Below are positions 1 to 10,482 of a stretch of 64,000 bases of DNA, piece after piece. The translations under genes and the position numbers were made by a program. The stretch lies in the NCBI RefSeq assembly GCF_002086795.1, contig NZ_MVIM01000001.1, positions 310,001-374,000 on the forward strand, read 5' to 3'. Numbering within the stretch: the first letter of the stretch is position 1; every line of letters starts with the position of its first letter. The notes under the pieces were generated by a model that was not told the origin of the DNA, did no database searches, and saw only the letters and a list, made by a program, of their open reading frames with translations. Origin of the DNA: Mycolicibacterium tusciae. GTDB taxonomy: Bacteria; Actinomycetota; Actinomycetes; Mycobacteriales; Mycobacteriaceae.

Positions 1-729
1 GATGCCGAGGTGCGCGGCCGCCGCGGACAGCGCAGCATGCCCGACGTCCCACAGCTCGAAGTCCGGCTCGGCCGGGGTCAGCGACTCCTCGGCGTACGTG
101 CCCGAGTCGTCGAACGCGGGCTGACTTCCCTGCGACGGCAGGATCGGCCCCTTGGTGAAGGCATGCGACTGGCGGCCGCTGAGGAAGACCAGCGCCGTCT
201 CGCCGTCTTCGACGCGCCGGTCGTAGGGCTGCACCAGCGCCGTCCGGCCGTCGTCGTGCAGCGACGCGACGTGGCGTCGGGCCGCTTGACTGTCGTGGAA
301 CCGTTGTGCGCCAACGGATCCCGCGCCCACGGCAGGTTTGACGACGATTTCACCCTCGGGCAGGTTCATCCGGTCGCCCGGGGCTATGAACGTGCTGGGG
401 ACGACGGGAACACCGGCCTCGGCGAGGTCGGCCAGATATGCCTTGTCGCTGTTCCACGAGACCACCGCGGGAGCGTTGACGAGGTTTCGGACGCTGGTCG
501 TCCACTCGAGGAACTCGTCGAGCCGCTCGATGTAGTCCCACGTTGCCCGCAGAATCACCAGGTCAGCCTTCAGTGTGTCCGGATCGTCCCAGGACAACCA
601 GTGGGCGTGCAGTCCTCGCCGGCGCAGCGCCGCGACGAGTTCGCCATCGTCACCGTCGCCCTGGGGTAACGCCTGGCAGCCGGCCAGCACGATGCGCGGA
701 TGGAAGACATCGGGGCGAGCCAGCTTCAT
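1..729 (-). CDS. ATP-grasp family protein (partial, C-terminus off window)
   Basis: Open reading frame reaching the left edge of the window; 243 codons of the N-terminal part are visible, beginning MKLARPDVFHPRIVLAGCQ. The region around residues 150-170 reads EIVVKPAVGAGSVGAQRF, the lysine- and glycine-rich ATP-clamp signature of ATP-grasp ligases. An upstream stretch with 'VILRATWDYIERLDEFLEW' is typical of the RimK-like hypothetical family found next to qor in mycobacteria (Rv1455 in M. tuberculosis). It is divergent from qor with only 19 bp between start codons. A TATCCT hexamer 8 nt upstream of the ATG could be a -10 box. Substrate unknown; family call is firm, the specific reaction is not. 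Confidence 0.8.
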   Translation of the reverse strand, partial: MKLARPDVFHPRIVLAGCQALPQGDGDDGELVAALRRRGLHAHWLSWDDPDTLKADLVILRATWDYIERLDEFLEWTTSVRNLVNAPAVVSWNSDKAYLADLAEAGVPVVPSTFIAPGDRMNLPEGEIVVKPAVGAGSVGAQRFHDSQAARRHVASLHDDGRTALVQPYDRRVEDGETALVFLSGRQSHAFTKGPILPSQGSQPAFDDSGTYAEESLTPAEPDFELWDVGHAALSAAAAHLGI

Positions 730-748
730 ACCAAGGCAGGATAGAAGC

Positions 749-1720
749 ATGTACGCCATCGAAGTCGCCGAGACCGGCGGACCAGAAGTGCTGACCTACG
801 CCAAGAAGCCACAGCCGACCCCCGGGCCCGGTGAGGTACTGATCAAAGCCGAAGCGATCGGAGTGAACTTTCTCGACACGTACTTCCGTTCTGGACTGTA
901 TCCGCGGGAGCTACCGTTCATCCTCGGCAACGAGGTGTGCGGCACCGTCGAAGCCGTCGGCGAGGAGGTCGCGGCGCTGGCGGTCGGCGACCGCGTGGTC
1001 ACCGCCCAGGCCAACGGCGCCTATGCCGAATATGCCTTGGCGACAGCCGATTTCTGCGCCTACGTGCCGGACGGAGTCAGCGCCGACGTGGCCGCGGCGG
1101 CTCTGCTCAAGGGGATGACCGCGCACTACCTGATCAAGTCGACGTATCCCGTGCAGCAGGGTGATGCTGTTCTGGTGCACGCCGGAGCGGGAGGCGTGGG
1201 GCTGATCCTGACGCAGTGGGCCACCAGCATGGCCGCCCGCGTGATCACCACGGTGTCCACCCCGGAGAAGGCGGAGCTGTCGCGGCAGGCGGGCGCCGTC
1301 GAGGTCCTCGACTACCCCGACGATGCCGCGGAGTTCGGCGCCAAGATCAAGGACCTCACCGACGGCGGGGTCGCCGTGGTGTACGACGGCGTCGGCGCCG
1401 ACACCTTCGATGCCAGCATCGCCAGCCTTGCCGTCCGCGGCACGCTCGCGCTGTTCGGGGCGTCCAGCGGGCCGGTGCCACCCTTCGATCCGCAGCGGCT
1501 CAACGCCGCCGGCTCATTGTTCCTGACCCGGCCGACGCTCGTGCACTACACCCGCACACCCGATGAGTTCGCATGGCGCGCCGGAGAACTGCTCGATGCC
1601 ATCGCCGGCGGCACCATCAACGTCACGGTCAGCGAGCGATACCGCCTCGAGGACGCCCAGCAGGCGCACCGCGACCTGCAGGGCCGCAAGACGGTCGGCT
1701 CAGTCGTGCTGATCCCCTAG
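749..1720 (+). CDS. qor: Zinc-independent quinone oxidoreductase (NADPH:quinone reductase)
   Basis: A 323-residue medium-chain dehydrogenase/reductase. It starts MYAIEVAETGGPEVL, has the GroES-like fold at the N-terminus and a Rossmann motif HAGAGGVGLILTQWA near residue 145 for NADPH. It lacks the structural-zinc cysteine cluster, as expected for the quinone reductase branch rather than alcohol dehydrogenases. It probably reduces quinones or enone electrophiles in the cytosol. The upstream ATG at 575 is rejected because the extra 58 residues lie over the divergent neighbour and its promoter; Met at 749 begins the conserved domain. Convergent with ctaB, 10 bp between stops. Confidence 0.92.
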   Translation: MYAIEVAETGGPEVLTYAKKPQPTPGPGEVLIKAEAIGVNFLDTYFRSGLYPRELPFILGNEVCGTVEAVGEEVAALAVGDRVVTAQANGAYAEYALATADFCAYVPDGVSADVAAAALLKGMTAHYLIKSTYPVQQGDAVLVHAGAGGVGLILTQWATSMAARVITTVSTPEKAELSRQAGAVEVLDYPDDAAEFGAKIKDLTDGGVAVVYDGVGADTFDASIASLAVRGTLALFGASSGPVPPFDPQRLNAAGSLFLTRPTLVHYTRTPDEFAWRAGELLDAIAGGTINVTVSERYRLEDAQQAHRDLQGRKTVGSVVLIP

Positions 1721-1730
1721 CCCGTAACCC

Positions 1731-2663
1731 TCAGGCGGTGAACAGTGTCGGCAGCGCAAGGGCCGAATCGATCGCCAGCGCAAGGAACACCACAGCGAGG
1801 TAATTGTTCGACTGCAGGAACAGCCGCAGCGGCTTGACCGGCTCACCGCGGCGAACGCCGCCGTAGAGCTGGTGAGCCATCACCAGGAACCAGGAGCCGG
1901 CAAGGATGGCGACGGCCGCGTACAGCCAGCCGGTGGCCAGCGCGAGGGCGAGGGTCGCCGCGACCGTCAGCCAGGTGTAGATCAGGATCTGCTTGGTCAC
2001 CTGTTGTTCAGTGGCAACCACGGGCAGCATCGGCACGCCGGCCGCCGCGTAGTCCTCCTTGTAGCGCATCGCCAGCGCCCAGGTGTGCGGCGGCGTCCAG
2101 AAGAAGATGATCGCGAACATGACCAGCGCGGGCCATTGGATGGTTCCGGTGACCGCCGACCAGCCGATCATCACCGGCATGCAGCCGGCCGCGCCGCCCC
2201 ACACCACGTTCTGCGTCGTGCGGCGCTTGAGCAGCAGCGTGTAGACGAGCACGTAGAACGCGATCGTCGCGCCGGCAAGGTGGGCCGACAACATGTTCGT
2301 CGTCCACCACAGCCAGAAGAACGAGCCGACGGACAGGGCGAGCCCGAAGACGAACGCATGGCTGCGCGGGACGGTGTCGCGGGCCAGCGGTCTGCGCTCG
2401 GTGCGCTTCATCTTCTTGTCGATGTCGGCGTCGGCGACGCAGTTCAGCGTGTTGGCGCCGGCCGCCGCCAGCAAGCCGCCGACCAGTGTGTTCAGGATCA
2501 GCAGCGGATCGACCGTGCCGCGCTCGGCCAGCAGCATGGCCGGGATCGTGGTGACCAGGAGCAGCTCGATGACGCGCGGTTTGGTCAGTGCGAGGTAGCC
2601 CAACAGCGTGGTGCGCATCCGGCCGTGCGTCCCGACGGGGAGCTGGCTCTCGCGAATGTCCAC
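1731..2663 (-). CDS. ctaB: Protoheme IX farnesyltransferase (heme O synthase)
   Basis: A 310-residue polytopic UbiA-type prenyltransferase that adds farnesyl to heme B to make heme O for cytochrome aa3 oxidase. It contains the prenyl-diphosphate-binding motif [15 protein letters not shown] and the second aspartate region [15 protein letters not shown]. The rest is membrane helices, for example [15 protein letters not shown]. The start is GTG at 2663 (VDIRESQLP...): an AAGGAG Shine-Dalgarno lies 7 nt upstream, and the much longer ATG at 2867 would run into the tkt promoter. Divergent from tkt. Strongly similar to M. tuberculosis CtaB (Rv1451). Confidence 0.95.
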   Translation of the reverse strand: MDIRESQLPVGTHGRMRTTLLGYLALTKPRVIELLLVTTIPAMLLAERGTVDPLLILNTLVGGLLAAAGANTLNCVADADIDKKMKRTERRPLARDTVPRSHAFVFGLALSVGSFFWLWWTTNMLSAHLAGATIAFYVLVYTLLLKRRTTQNVVWGGAAGCMPVMIGWSAVTGTIQWPALVMFAIIFFWTPPHTWALAMRYKEDYAAAGVPMLPVVATEQQVTKQILIYTWLTVAATLALALATGWLYAAVAILAGSWFLVMAHQLYGGVRRGEPVKPLRLFLQSNNYLAVVFLALAIDSALALPTLFTA

Positions 2664-2783
2664 GCAGTAACTCCTTGAAATGGCTGCAGCGCGCGCGGCG
2701 TCTACTACAGAGGATGGTAGACCGCTGCTGAACGGCCGCCTAATCGTCCCCCACGCGACCTGCAACGGATGACGATCCCGCAC

Positions 2784-2789
2784 TAGGGT
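2784..2789 (+). promoter_or_regulatory. Putative -10 box of the tkt-tal-zwf-opcA-pgl operon
   Basis: TAGGGT fits the mycobacterial SigA -10 consensus TANNNT. It lies about 50 bases before the tkt GTG, which would give a leader of roughly 45 nt carrying the AGGAG ribosome-binding site at 2828-2832. No convincing -35 is visible. Inference from consensus only. Confidence 0.4.
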
Positions 2790-2841
2790 GTTTGAAGAGG
2801 CAGCTTTGCCGAGCTCACCCGTCGACCAGGAGAGGGCGCCT

Positions 2842-4935
2842 GTGACCACGCTCGAAGAGATTTCCACCCTTACCCGTCCCCATCACCCCGACGACTGGGC
2901 CGACGTGGACTCGGTGGCGGTCGACACCGTTCGGGTGCTGGCTGCCGACGCGGTGCAGAAGGTGGGCAACGGGCACCCCGGAACCGCGATGAGTCTGGCC
3001 CCGCTGGCGTACACACTCTTCCAGCGGCAGATGCGCCACGATCCCAGCGACGTGCACTGGCTCGGCCGGGATCGCTTCGTGCTGTCCTGCGGGCATTCGA
3101 GCCTGACGCTGTACATCCAGCTGTATCTGGGCGGCTTCGGCTTGGAGCTGTCCGACATCGAGTCGCTGCGGACGTGGAAATCCAAGACGCCCGGCCATCC
3201 GGAGTTCCGCCACACCAAGGGCGTGGAGATCACGACCGGGCCGCTGGGTCAGGGGCTGGCGTCGGCGGTCGGCATGGCGATGGCATCGCGCTACGAGCGC
3301 GGCCTGTTCGACCCGGACCCGGCATGGGGTGAGAGCCCGTTCGACCACTACATCTATGTCATCGCCTCCGACGGTGACATCGAGGAGGGCGTCACCAGCG
3401 AGGCGTCCTCGCTGGCGGGCACCCAGCAGCTCGGCAACCTCATCGTGTTCTACGACCACAATCAGATCTCCATCGAGCACGACACGAATATCGCCCTCTC
3501 CGAAGATGTTCCGGCTCGATACCGCGCTTACGGCTGGCATGTTCAGGAGGTCGAGGGCGGCGAGAACGTCACCGGAATCGAAGAAGCTATCGAGGCCGCA
3601 CGCAAGGTCACCGACAAGCCGTCGTTCATCTCGGTGCGCACGATCATCGGCTACCCCGCGCCCACGAAGATGAACACCGGTGGTGTGCACGGTTCGGCGC
3701 TGGGCGACGAAGAGGTCGCGGCGACCAAGAAGGTGCTGGGCTTCGACCCCGACAAGACCTTCGAGGTGCGCCCCGAGGTCATCGAGCACACCCGCAAGCT
3801 GGTGGAGCGCGGCAAGGAGGCCCACGAGAAGTGGCAGCCGCAATTCGACGCCTGGGCCGAGCGCGAGCCCGAACGCAAGAAGCTGCTGGACCGGTTGACC
3901 GCCGAGGAGTTGCCCGAGGGCTGGGACTCCGACCTGACCTACTGGGAGCCGGGCAGCAAGGCAGTCGCCACGCGCGCGGCGTTCGGCCAGGTGCTCAACG
4001 ACGTGGCACCGAAGTTGCCCGAATTATGGGGCGGCTCAGCCGATCTCGCGGGCAGCAACAACACGACGATCAAGGGTGTCAAGTCCTTCGGTCCGCCGTC
4101 GATTTCGACCGAGGACTTCACCGCGGACTGGTACGGCCGGGTGCTGCACTTCGGCATTCGCGAGCACGCGATGGGCTCGATTCTGTCGGGCATCGTGCTG
4201 CACGGTCCGACCCGCGCCTTCGGCGGAACGTTCCTGCAGTTCTCCGATTACATGCGCCCCGCAGTCCGGCTGGCGTCGTTGATGGACATCGACACCATCT
4301 ACATCTGGACGCATGACTCGATCGGTCTCGGCGAGGACGGGCCGACGCATCAGCCGATCGAGCACCTCGCCGCGCTGCGGGCGATCCCGAACCTCTCGGT
4401 GGTGCGGCCTGGTGATCCCAACGAGACGGCGTACGCGTGGCGCAGCATCCTGGCTCGCGGCAACGGAAGCGGTCCGGTCGGTTTCATCCTCACCCGTCAG
4501 GGCATCCCAGTACTGGAGGGCACCAGCGCCGAGGGTGTCGAGAAGGGTGGGTATGTGCTCGGTGGCGGCAACCCTGCCGACGACGCCGACGTGATCATCA
4601 TCGGCACCGGTTCGGAACTGCAGCTCGCGGTGGAGGCCAAGAAGCTCTTGGCCGAAAAGGACATCACGGCGTACGTCGTGTCGATGCCCTGCGTCGAGTG
4701 GTTCGAATCGCAGCCCAAGGAGTACCGCGATTCGGTACTCCCCCCGACGGTTTCGGCCCGCGTGGCGGTTGAGGCGGCCGTCGCGCAGAGCTGGTACAAG
4801 CTGGTCGGTGACACCGGCGAGATCGTTTCGATCGAGCACTACGGCGAGTCGGCCGACGACAAGACGCTGTTCCGCGAGTTCGGCTTCACCCCCGAGGCCG
4901 TCGCGGCAGCCGCAGAACGATCCATAGACAACTAG
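2842..4935 (+). CDS. tkt: Transketolase
   Basis: A 697-residue thiamine-diphosphate enzyme of the non-oxidative pentose phosphate pathway, transferring two-carbon units between ketoses and aldoses. Visible motifs are the N-terminal [12 protein letters not shown], the thiamine-binding [18 protein letters not shown], and the pyrimidine domain with [13 protein letters not shown] and [16 protein letters not shown]. Length is normal for the family. The start is GTG at 2842 with AGGAG nine bases upstream; the ATG at 2788 overlaps the probable promoter. First gene of the operon, 23 bp before tal. Close to M. tuberculosis Rv1449c. Confidence 0.96.
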   Translation: MTTLEEISTLTRPHHPDDWADVDSVAVDTVRVLAADAVQKVGNGHPGTAMSLAPLAYTLFQRQMRHDPSDVHWLGRDRFVLSCGHSSLTLYIQLYLGGFGLELSDIESLRTWKSKTPGHPEFRHTKGVEITTGPLGQGLASAVGMAMASRYERGLFDPDPAWGESPFDHYIYVIASDGDIEEGVTSEASSLAGTQQLGNLIVFYDHNQISIEHDTNIALSEDVPARYRAYGWHVQEVEGGENVTGIEEAIEAARKVTDKPSFISVRTIIGYPAPTKMNTGGVHGSALGDEEVAATKKVLGFDPDKTFEVRPEVIEHTRKLVERGKEAHEKWQPQFDAWAEREPERKKLLDRLTAEELPEGWDSDLTYWEPGSKAVATRAAFGQVLNDVAPKLPELWGGSADLAGSNNTTIKGVKSFGPPSISTEDFTADWYGRVLHFGIREHAMGSILSGIVLHGPTRAFGGTFLQFSDYMRPAVRLASLMDIDTIYIWTHDSIGLGEDGPTHQPIEHLAALRAIPNLSVVRPGDPNETAYAWRSILARGNGSGPVGFILTRQGIPVLEGTSAEGVEKGGYVLGGGNPADDADVIIIGTGSELQLAVEAKKLLAEKDITAYVVSMPCVEWFESQPKEYRDSVLPPTVSARVAVEAAVAQSWYKLVGDTGEIVSIEHYGESADDKTLFREFGFTPEAVAAAAERSIDN

Positions 4936-4958
4936 ACCTCACGAGAAGGGCAAGAATC

Positions 4959-6077
4959 ATGACGCAGAACCCGAATCTGGCCGCCCTGAGCGCCGCCGGT
5001 GTCTCGGTCTGGCTCGACGATCTATCGCGTGACCGGCTGCAGACCGGCAATCTGCAGGAGCTCATCGACACCAAGAGCGTCGTCGGCGTCACCACCAACC
5101 CGTCGATCTTCCAGGCGGCGCTGTCGAAGGGCAACGCCTATGACGATCAGGTCAAGGAGTTGGCCGAGCGTGGCGCCGACGTCGACGCGACCATCCGCAC
5201 CGTCACCACCGACGACGTGCGCAACGCCTGCGACGTGCTGGCCAAGCAGTACGAACTGTCCGACGGCGTCGACGGCCGGGTGTCCATTGAGGTGGACCCG
5301 CGCCTCGCACACGACACGGACAAGACGATCCTGCAGGCGATCGAGCTGTGGAAGATCGTCGACCGGCCCAACCTGTTGATCAAGATCCCTGCAACCGAAG
5401 CCGGCATTCCAGCCATCGCCTCCGTTCTCGCCGAAGGCATTTCGGTGAACGTCACGCTGATCTTCTCCGTCGAGCGCCACCGCCTCGTCATGGACGCCTA
5501 CCTCCAGGGCCTGGAAAAAGCCAAGGAGGCCGGCCACGACGTCTCCAAGATCCATTCGGTCGCATCGTTTTTCGTGTCCAGGGTGGACACCGAGATCGAC
5601 AAGCGTCTGGAGAAGATCGGTTCCGATGAAGCGCTGCAATTGCGTGGCAAGGCCGGCGTCGCCAACGCCCACCTGGCCTACGCGGCCTACGAAGAGGTGT
5701 TCGTCGGCGGCTCCCGTTATGAGGCTCTCAAGTCCGACGGCGCGCGCGTGCAACGTCCACTGTGGGCATCGACCGGCGTGAAGAATCCCGACTACTCCGA
5801 CACCCTCTACATCACCGAACTGGTCGCGCCCAACACCGTGAACACCATGCCGGAGAAGACGATGGATGCCGTCGCCGATCACGGTGTCATCACCGGCGAC
5901 ACAGTCACAGGAAAGGGCGCCGACGCACAGGCGGTGTTCGACAAGCTGGACGCGGTCGGCATCGACCTGCCCGACGTGTTCAAGGTGCTCGAGGACGAGG
6001 GCGTCGAGAAGTTCGAGAAGTCCTGGCAGGAACTGCTCGACGCCACGCAGGAACAGCTCGACGCCGCCAAGAAATGA
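4959..6077 (+). CDS. tal: Transaldolase
   Basis: A 372-residue class I aldolase-type enzyme interconverting sedoheptulose-7-phosphate plus glyceraldehyde-3-phosphate with erythrose-4-phosphate plus fructose-6-phosphate. The Schiff-base lysine is Lys142 in [12 protein letters not shown]; the N-terminal [11 protein letters not shown] is the phosphate-site signature. Length and sequence fit the actinobacterial Tal type. An AGAAGG ribosome site precedes the ATG. The stop codon overlaps the zwf start (ATGA), so translation of the two is probably coupled. Confidence 0.96.
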   Translation: MTQNPNLAALSAAGVSVWLDDLSRDRLQTGNLQELIDTKSVVGVTTNPSIFQAALSKGNAYDDQVKELAERGADVDATIRTVTTDDVRNACDVLAKQYELSDGVDGRVSIEVDPRLAHDTDKTILQAIELWKIVDRPNLLIKIPATEAGIPAIASVLAEGISVNVTLIFSVERHRLVMDAYLQGLEKAKEAGHDVSKIHSVASFFVSRVDTEIDKRLEKIGSDEALQLRGKAGVANAHLAYAAYEEVFVGGSRYEALKSDGARVQRPLWASTGVKNPDYSDTLYITELVAPNTVNTMPEKTMDAVADHGVITGDTVTGKGADAQAVFDKLDAVGIDLPDVFKVLEDEGVEKFEKSWQELLDATQEQLDAAKK

Positions 6078-7600
6078 GCCAATGGCGTAATCCGCTGCGC
6101 GACAAACGCGACAAGCGGATGCCCCACATCGCGGGTCCGTGCGCCGTTGTCATCTTCGGCGTCACGGGCGACCTGGCACGCAAGAAGGTGATGCCGGCGA
6201 TCTACGACCTGGCCAACCGGGGACTACTGCCCGCCAACTTCGCGCTGGTGGGGTTCGCCCGGAGGGATTGGTCGGACGAGGATTTCGCGAAGCTGGTCTT
6301 CGACTCGGTCAAGGATCACGCTCGGACGCCGTTTCGCCAGGAGGTCTGGGACCGCCTGGCGGAGGGAATCCGCTTCGTGCAGGGCACCTTTGACGACGAC
6401 AAGGGCTATGAGCGGTTGGCCGAGTCGCTCGACAAGCTCGATGCCGAGCGCGGGACGGGCGGCAATCACGCGTTCTACCTGTCGATTCCGCCCAACGCTT
6501 TCCCGGTGGTGTGCGAACAGCTGAAGAAATCCGGGCTCGCGAACAAGCGGGAGGGCTCCTGGAGCCGGGTGGTCATCGAGAAGCCGTTCGGCCATGACCT
6601 GCAGAGCGCGCGGGAGCTCAATAGCGTTGTGAACAGCATCTTCCCCGAGGAGTCGGTGTTTCGCATCGACCATTACCTCGGCAAGGAGACGGTCCAGAAC
6701 ATCCTGGCACTGCGCTTCGCCAACGAACTGTACGAGCCGATCTGGAACAACAATTACGTCGACAGCGTCCAGATCACGATGGCCGAGGACATCGGTCTCG
6801 GTGGCCGTGGTGGTTACTACGACGGTGTCGGCGCGGCCCGCGACGTCATCCAGAATCATCTGCTGCAACTGATGGCGCTGACGGCCATGGAGGAGCCGGT
6901 CAACTTCGGGCCAGGTGACCTCCAGGCGGAGAAGATCAAGGTGCTTTCGGCCACCCAGGTGATGCAGCCGCTGGATCAGACCACTGCACGCGGTCAGTAC
7001 GTCGCCGGTTGGCAGGGCAGTTCGAAGGTCGTCGGGTTGCTCGAGGAGGAAGGGTTCTCCAAGGACTCGACCACCGAGACCTACGCGGCGATAGCCCTGG
7101 AGATCGACACCCGCCGTTGGGCGGGTGTTCCATTCTTCCTGCGCACCGGAAAGCGCTTGGGCCGCAGGGTCACCGAGATCGCACTGATCTTCAAGAGGGC
7201 GCCGCATCTGCCGTTCGACAAGACGATGACCGAGGAACTCGGCCAGAACGCGTTGGTGATCCGGGTGCAGCCCGACGAGGGCATCACCACACGGTTCGGC
7301 TCCAAGGTTCCCGGCAGCGCCATGGAGGTCCGCGACGTGAACATGGACTTCTCCTACGGCTCGGCATTCGCCGAGGACTCCCCTGAGGCCTATGAGCGGT
7401 TGATCCTCGACGTGCTGCTCGGTGAACCGTCGTTGTTCCCGGTCAACCGCGAGGTCGAGTTCTCCTGGGAGATACTCGATCCCGTGTTGGAGTACTGGGC
7501 GTCGCACGGTAAGCCGGACTCCTACGAGTCCGGTACCTGGGGCCCCTCGTCGGCCGACGAGATGCTGCATCGCATGGGCCGGGAATGGAGGCGGCCGTGA
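6074..7600 (+). CDS. zwf: Glucose-6-phosphate 1-dehydrogenase
   Basis: A 508-residue enzyme oxidising glucose-6-phosphate to 6-phosphogluconolactone with reduction of NADP (or a related cofactor). The dinucleotide fold [11 protein letters not shown] is at residues 28-38; the substrate signature [13 protein letters not shown] contains the catalytic His. The start ATG at 6074 overlaps the tal stop and begins [15 protein letters not shown], matching M. tuberculosis Zwf2 (Rv1447c); the upstream extension of the open frame lies inside tal. Followed by a MIRU-like spacer and then opcA, its usual allosteric partner. Confidence 0.96.
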   Translation: MSQWRNPLRDKRDKRMPHIAGPCAVVIFGVTGDLARKKVMPAIYDLANRGLLPANFALVGFARRDWSDEDFAKLVFDSVKDHARTPFRQEVWDRLAEGIRFVQGTFDDDKGYERLAESLDKLDAERGTGGNHAFYLSIPPNAFPVVCEQLKKSGLANKREGSWSRVVIEKPFGHDLQSARELNSVVNSIFPEESVFRIDHYLGKETVQNILALRFANELYEPIWNNNYVDSVQITMAEDIGLGGRGGYYDGVGAARDVIQNHLLQLMALTAMEEPVNFGPGDLQAEKIKVLSATQVMQPLDQTTARGQYVAGWQGSSKVVGLLEEEGFSKDSTTETYAAIALEIDTRRWAGVPFFLRTGKRLGRRVTEIALIFKRAPHLPFDKTMTEELGQNALVIRVQPDEGITTRFGSKVPGSAMEVRDVNMDFSYGSAFAEDSPEAYERLILDVLLGEPSLFPVNREVEFSWEILDPVLEYWASHGKPDSYESGTWGPSSADEMLHRMGREWRRP

Positions 7601-7676
7601 TCCGCGAAGGCGACGACGAGTGAGCATCGCAGCGACGAAGGAGCGAGGAGCGGAGCGAGGAGGAGTCGAGCCGTGA
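7597..7676 (+). repeat. MIRU-like intercistronic element with two coupled mini-ORFs
   Basis: Purine-rich spacer (GGCGACGACGAGTGAGCATC, then AGCGACGAAGGAGCGAGG) resembling mycobacterial interspersed repetitive units. Two tiny frames tile it exactly. GTG at 7597 overlaps the zwf stop as GTGA and encodes VIREGDDE, ending at 7623. GTG at 7620 overlaps that stop and encodes an 18-residue peptide, ending at 7676 and overlapping the opcA GTG at 7673. An AGGAGGAG ribosome site sits 7 nt before the opcA start. MIRUs are known to insert between cotranscribed genes and preserve overlaps; identity as a MIRU rests on remembered similarity. Confidence 0.65.
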
Positions 7677-8584
7677 TAGTCGACCTGCCCAAGACGAACA
7701 CCAACGACATCAACAAGAAGATCACCGGGCTTCGCGAAGAGGGTGGCGCGATCACGCTGAGCCGGGTGCTCACGCTCGTCATCTCGCTGCACACCGACGA
7801 TCTGCTCGAAGATTCGATCGAGGCGGCCAACTTCGCGAGCCGTGAGCACCCGTGCCGGGTGATCGTGGTGGTGGCCGGCGATCGGGACGCCACCGAGCCC
7901 CGGCTGGATGCACAGCTGCGGGTCGGCGCCGACGCGGGAGCCGGCGAAGTGGTCGCCCTGCATCTGCACGGCGAGATGGCCGACCACGCCAGCAGCGTGG
8001 TGCTGCCGTTCCTGCTGCCCGACACCCCGGTGGTGGCGTGGTGGCCAGCCGGAGGGCCTGACGATCCGTCGCAGGACCCCTTGGGACAGTTGGCGATTCG
8101 ACGGATCACCAATGCGACGGATTGCGCCGATCCGATGGCGGCGATCAAGGGTCGCCTGGCGGGCTACAGCTCGGGTGACACCGATTTGGCGTGGGCCCGC
8201 ATCACCTACTGGCGCGCGCTGCTGACGGCCGCGCTCGATCAGCCCCCGTTCGAGCCCGTCACCTCGGCCGTGGTGTCCGGACTTCGCGAGGAACCGTCGC
8301 TTGACGTGCTCGCGGGTTGGCTGGCCACCCGGATCGACGGTCCCGTGAAGCGAGAGATCGGCGAATTGAAGGTCGAGCTGATCCGCAGCAGTGAGACCAT
8401 CACGCTGCGACGGCCGCAGACCGGTGTGACGGCGACGATCAGCAGGACCGCGAAACCGGACTCGCTGATCCCGTTGGCCCGCAGGGAGGCCAAGGAGTGC
8501 CTGGCCGAGGACTTGCGCAGGCTCGACGCCGACGAGATCTACCACGAGGCGCTGAAGGGAATCGAGAAGGTGCAGTACGCATGA
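7673..8584 (+). CDS. opcA: OpcA, glucose-6-phosphate dehydrogenase assembly/allosteric subunit
   Basis: A 303-residue protein matching OpcA (Rv1446c type), which binds Zwf and promotes its oligomerisation and activity. Sequence landmarks are the N-terminal [19 protein letters not shown] and the central [25 protein letters not shown]. It has no catalytic motif, in line with a regulatory role. The start is GTG at 7673, overlapping the last mini-ORF of the MIRU-like spacer as GTGA. Its own stop overlaps the pgl start (ATGA). Confidence 0.93.
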   Translation: MIVDLPKTNTNDINKKITGLREEGGAITLSRVLTLVISLHTDDLLEDSIEAANFASREHPCRVIVVVAGDRDATEPRLDAQLRVGADAGAGEVVALHLHGEMADHASSVVLPFLLPDTPVVAWWPAGGPDDPSQDPLGQLAIRRITNATDCADPMAAIKGRLAGYSSGDTDLAWARITYWRALLTAALDQPPFEPVTSAVVSGLREEPSLDVLAGWLATRIDGPVKREIGELKVELIRSSETITLRRPQTGVTATISRTAKPDSLIPLARREAKECLAEDLRRLDADEIYHEALKGIEKVQYA

Positions 8585-9318
8585 GCACTGTCGTCGAAAA
8601 GTACCCGGACACAGACACTTTGGTGACGGCCGCCGGTGACCGGTTGGTGGGTGCAATCACCGAGGCGATCAGCCGGCGGGACCGTGCGCTGATCGTGCTG
8701 ACCGGCGGTGGCACCGGTACCGGGCTGTTGAAGCGGGTTCGCGAACAGGCCGACGGGATCGACTGGTCGAAGGTGCATCTGTTCTGGGGCGACGATCGGT
8801 TCGTGCCCGCCGACGATGACGAGCGCAACGAGAAGCAGGCACGGGAGGCACTGATCGATCACGTCGACATCCCGGCCGCGAATGTGCATGCGATGGCGCC
8901 CAGCGGTGGCGCGTTCGGAGACGACCTCGATGCCGCCGCGTCGGCGTACGAGCAAATGCTGGCCGACACCGCCGACGAAGGTCAGCGCGAACCCGACTTC
9001 GACGTCCACCTTTTGGGCATGGGCGGTGAGGGGCATGTCAACTCGCTGTTCCCGGACACGCCCGCGGTTCGGGAATCGAGCCGGTTGGTGATCGGCGTGA
9101 CCGACTCCCCCAAACCGCCGCCGCGACGAATCACCTTGACGCTGCCCGCTGTTCAGCGTTCTCGTGAGGTGTGGCTGGTGGTGTCCGGTGAGGCGAAAGC
9201 CGATGCGGTCGCCGCGGCGATCGGGGGCGCGAGTCCCGTCGATGTACCGGCCGCCGGCGCTGTGGGCCGCGACGCGACGGTGTGGCTGCTCGACGAGAGC
9301 GCGGCGTCGAAGCTCTGA
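8581..9318 (+). CDS. pgl: 6-phosphogluconolactonase
   Basis: A 245-residue protein of the NagB/GalB fold that hydrolyses 6-phosphogluconolactone. Motifs include the sugar-phosphate loop [14 protein letters not shown] near residue 40, the [15 protein letters not shown] signature and the catalytic segment [17 protein letters not shown]. Last gene of the pentose phosphate operon, coupled to opcA by an ATGA overlap. Known as DevB (Rv1445c) in M. tuberculosis. Confidence 0.94.
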   Translation: MSTVVEKYPDTDTLVTAAGDRLVGAITEAISRRDRALIVLTGGGTGTGLLKRVREQADGIDWSKVHLFWGDDRFVPADDDERNEKQAREALIDHVDIPAANVHAMAPSGGAFGDDLDAAASAYEQMLADTADEGQREPDFDVHLLGMGGEGHVNSLFPDTPAVRESSRLVIGVTDSPKPPPRRITLTLPAVQRSREVWLVVSGEAKADAVAAAIGGASPVDVPAAGAVGRDATVWLLDESAASKL

Positions 9319-9367
9319 CGGGCGCCGTTGACCAGCTGACTGCTCGTGTCGGTGTACGACGGTATAT

Positions 9368-9383
9368 TCGCACATATGTTCGA
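9368..9383 (+). promoter_or_regulatory. LexA/SOS box overlapping the start of the HNH gene
   Basis: TCGCACATATGTTCGA differs at one base from the mycobacterial LexA operator TCGAAC-N4-GTTCGA, and the ATG of the DUF222 gene lies inside it. Several M. tuberculosis 13E12-family genes are known LexA targets with the same arrangement. LexA binding here is inferred from sequence only. Confidence 0.6.
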
Positions 9384-10470
9384 TGGCCTATCGGATTTTG
9401 GTCTCATCGAGGAGATGGGTGAGGCCAGTCGGCAGGAGTCGCGGTGTATTGCGCGGCGGTTGGCTGCAGTGGCGGAGTTGTTCGCGCGGCGGACCTCGGA
9501 GTTAGCCGAGTTGGACTGGGCTGTGATCGACAACTGTGCCGCGGTGGCCGCTGATGTGTCGGCGGCGCAGAACATCAGCCATGCCCGCGCGATCGGGCAG
9601 GTGCAGCTCGCCTGCGCGCTGGCCTATCGACTGCCGGCGGTGGCCAAGGTGTTCGCCACCGGGGAGATCGATATGCGGATGGTGGCGATGATCATCAACC
9701 GCACCACGAACGTCGAGGACGACGTGCTGCCGGCCCTTGATGAGGCGATCGCCCACCGGGCGCCGAGGTGGATGAAACTGTCAGAACCCAAGCTCAAGGA
9801 TCGGGTGGATCAGTGGGTCGCCGACTTCGATCCAGCCGGGGTGCGTATTCCGCCTCTCGCCAAGGACAACCGCTATGTCGAGGCCCAGTCATCCGACCCG
9901 GGGATGGCGTGGCTGTCGGGTCATCTGTATGCCACCGCCGCAGCGGCGTTGATCGCGCGCTTGGATGCGCTCGGCGCCACGGTGTGTGCACACGACCCGC
10001 GCACTGCCGGGCGGCGACGTGCGGATGCCTGCGGGCCGCTGGGCGGCGGGAAGCCACTCTGGAATGCCAGTGTGGGCGCGAAGACTGCGCCGCAGCCGCA
10101 ACACTGGCCGCCGCGCAAACCACAGCGGCCACGGTGATTCACGTGCTGGCCGAACAAGGGTCCCTCGATTGGACGAGCGACAACCCGGGGTACCTGGCCG
10201 GGGTTCGGCATCCTGCCCGCCGAAACCGTGCGTGAGGTGGCGAAGACCGCCAAGCTGAAACCGCTGGACGTGCCGGCGGACGATGACGCCGGAGATCCCG
10301 GGTACCGCCCCTCAGCCAAGACGAAAGAACTTATTCAGTGGCGCGATCTGACGTGTCGCTGGCCCGGCTGCGACAAGCCAGTCGCAGGCTGCGATGTCGA
10401 CCACACCGTGCCCTACCCCGATGGCTCGACACATCCGTCGAATTACCAAGCACTACTGTCGGATTCACCA
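9376..10470 (+). pseudogene. 13E12-family DUF222/HNH endonuclease, 5' portion (frameshifted and interrupted)
   Basis: Begins MFDGLSDFGLIEEMGEASRQE and follows the DUF222 domain of 13E12 repeat proteins. A one-base loss near 10045 shifts the frame into EATLECQCGREDCAAAATLA. A one-base gain in the G-run near 10203 shifts it again into VREVAKTAKLKPLDVP and the HNH core CRWPGCDKPVAGCDVDHTVPYPDG. A third shift lies near 10444-10448. The sequence then stops at CGGATTCACCA (10460-10470), where a 1.44-kb insert begins; the coding remainder resumes at 11901. An in-frame GTG at 9346 is an alternative start. The lesions make a functional nuclease very unlikely; a sequencing error could explain one shift but not the interruption. 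Confidence 0.88.
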
Positions 10471-10482
10471 GGTACGCAGGAG

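Noticed and set aside
10..669. Long plus-strand open frame at the left edge
   Set aside because: It is the complement of the ATP-grasp coding strand, which has the conserved domain; high GC makes antisense frames long.
6224..8656. 810-codon minus-strand frame across zwf/opcA
   Set aside because: Shadow of zwf, opcA and the MIRU-like spacer; no ribosome site, no recognisable domain, low-complexity Arg/His-rich translation.
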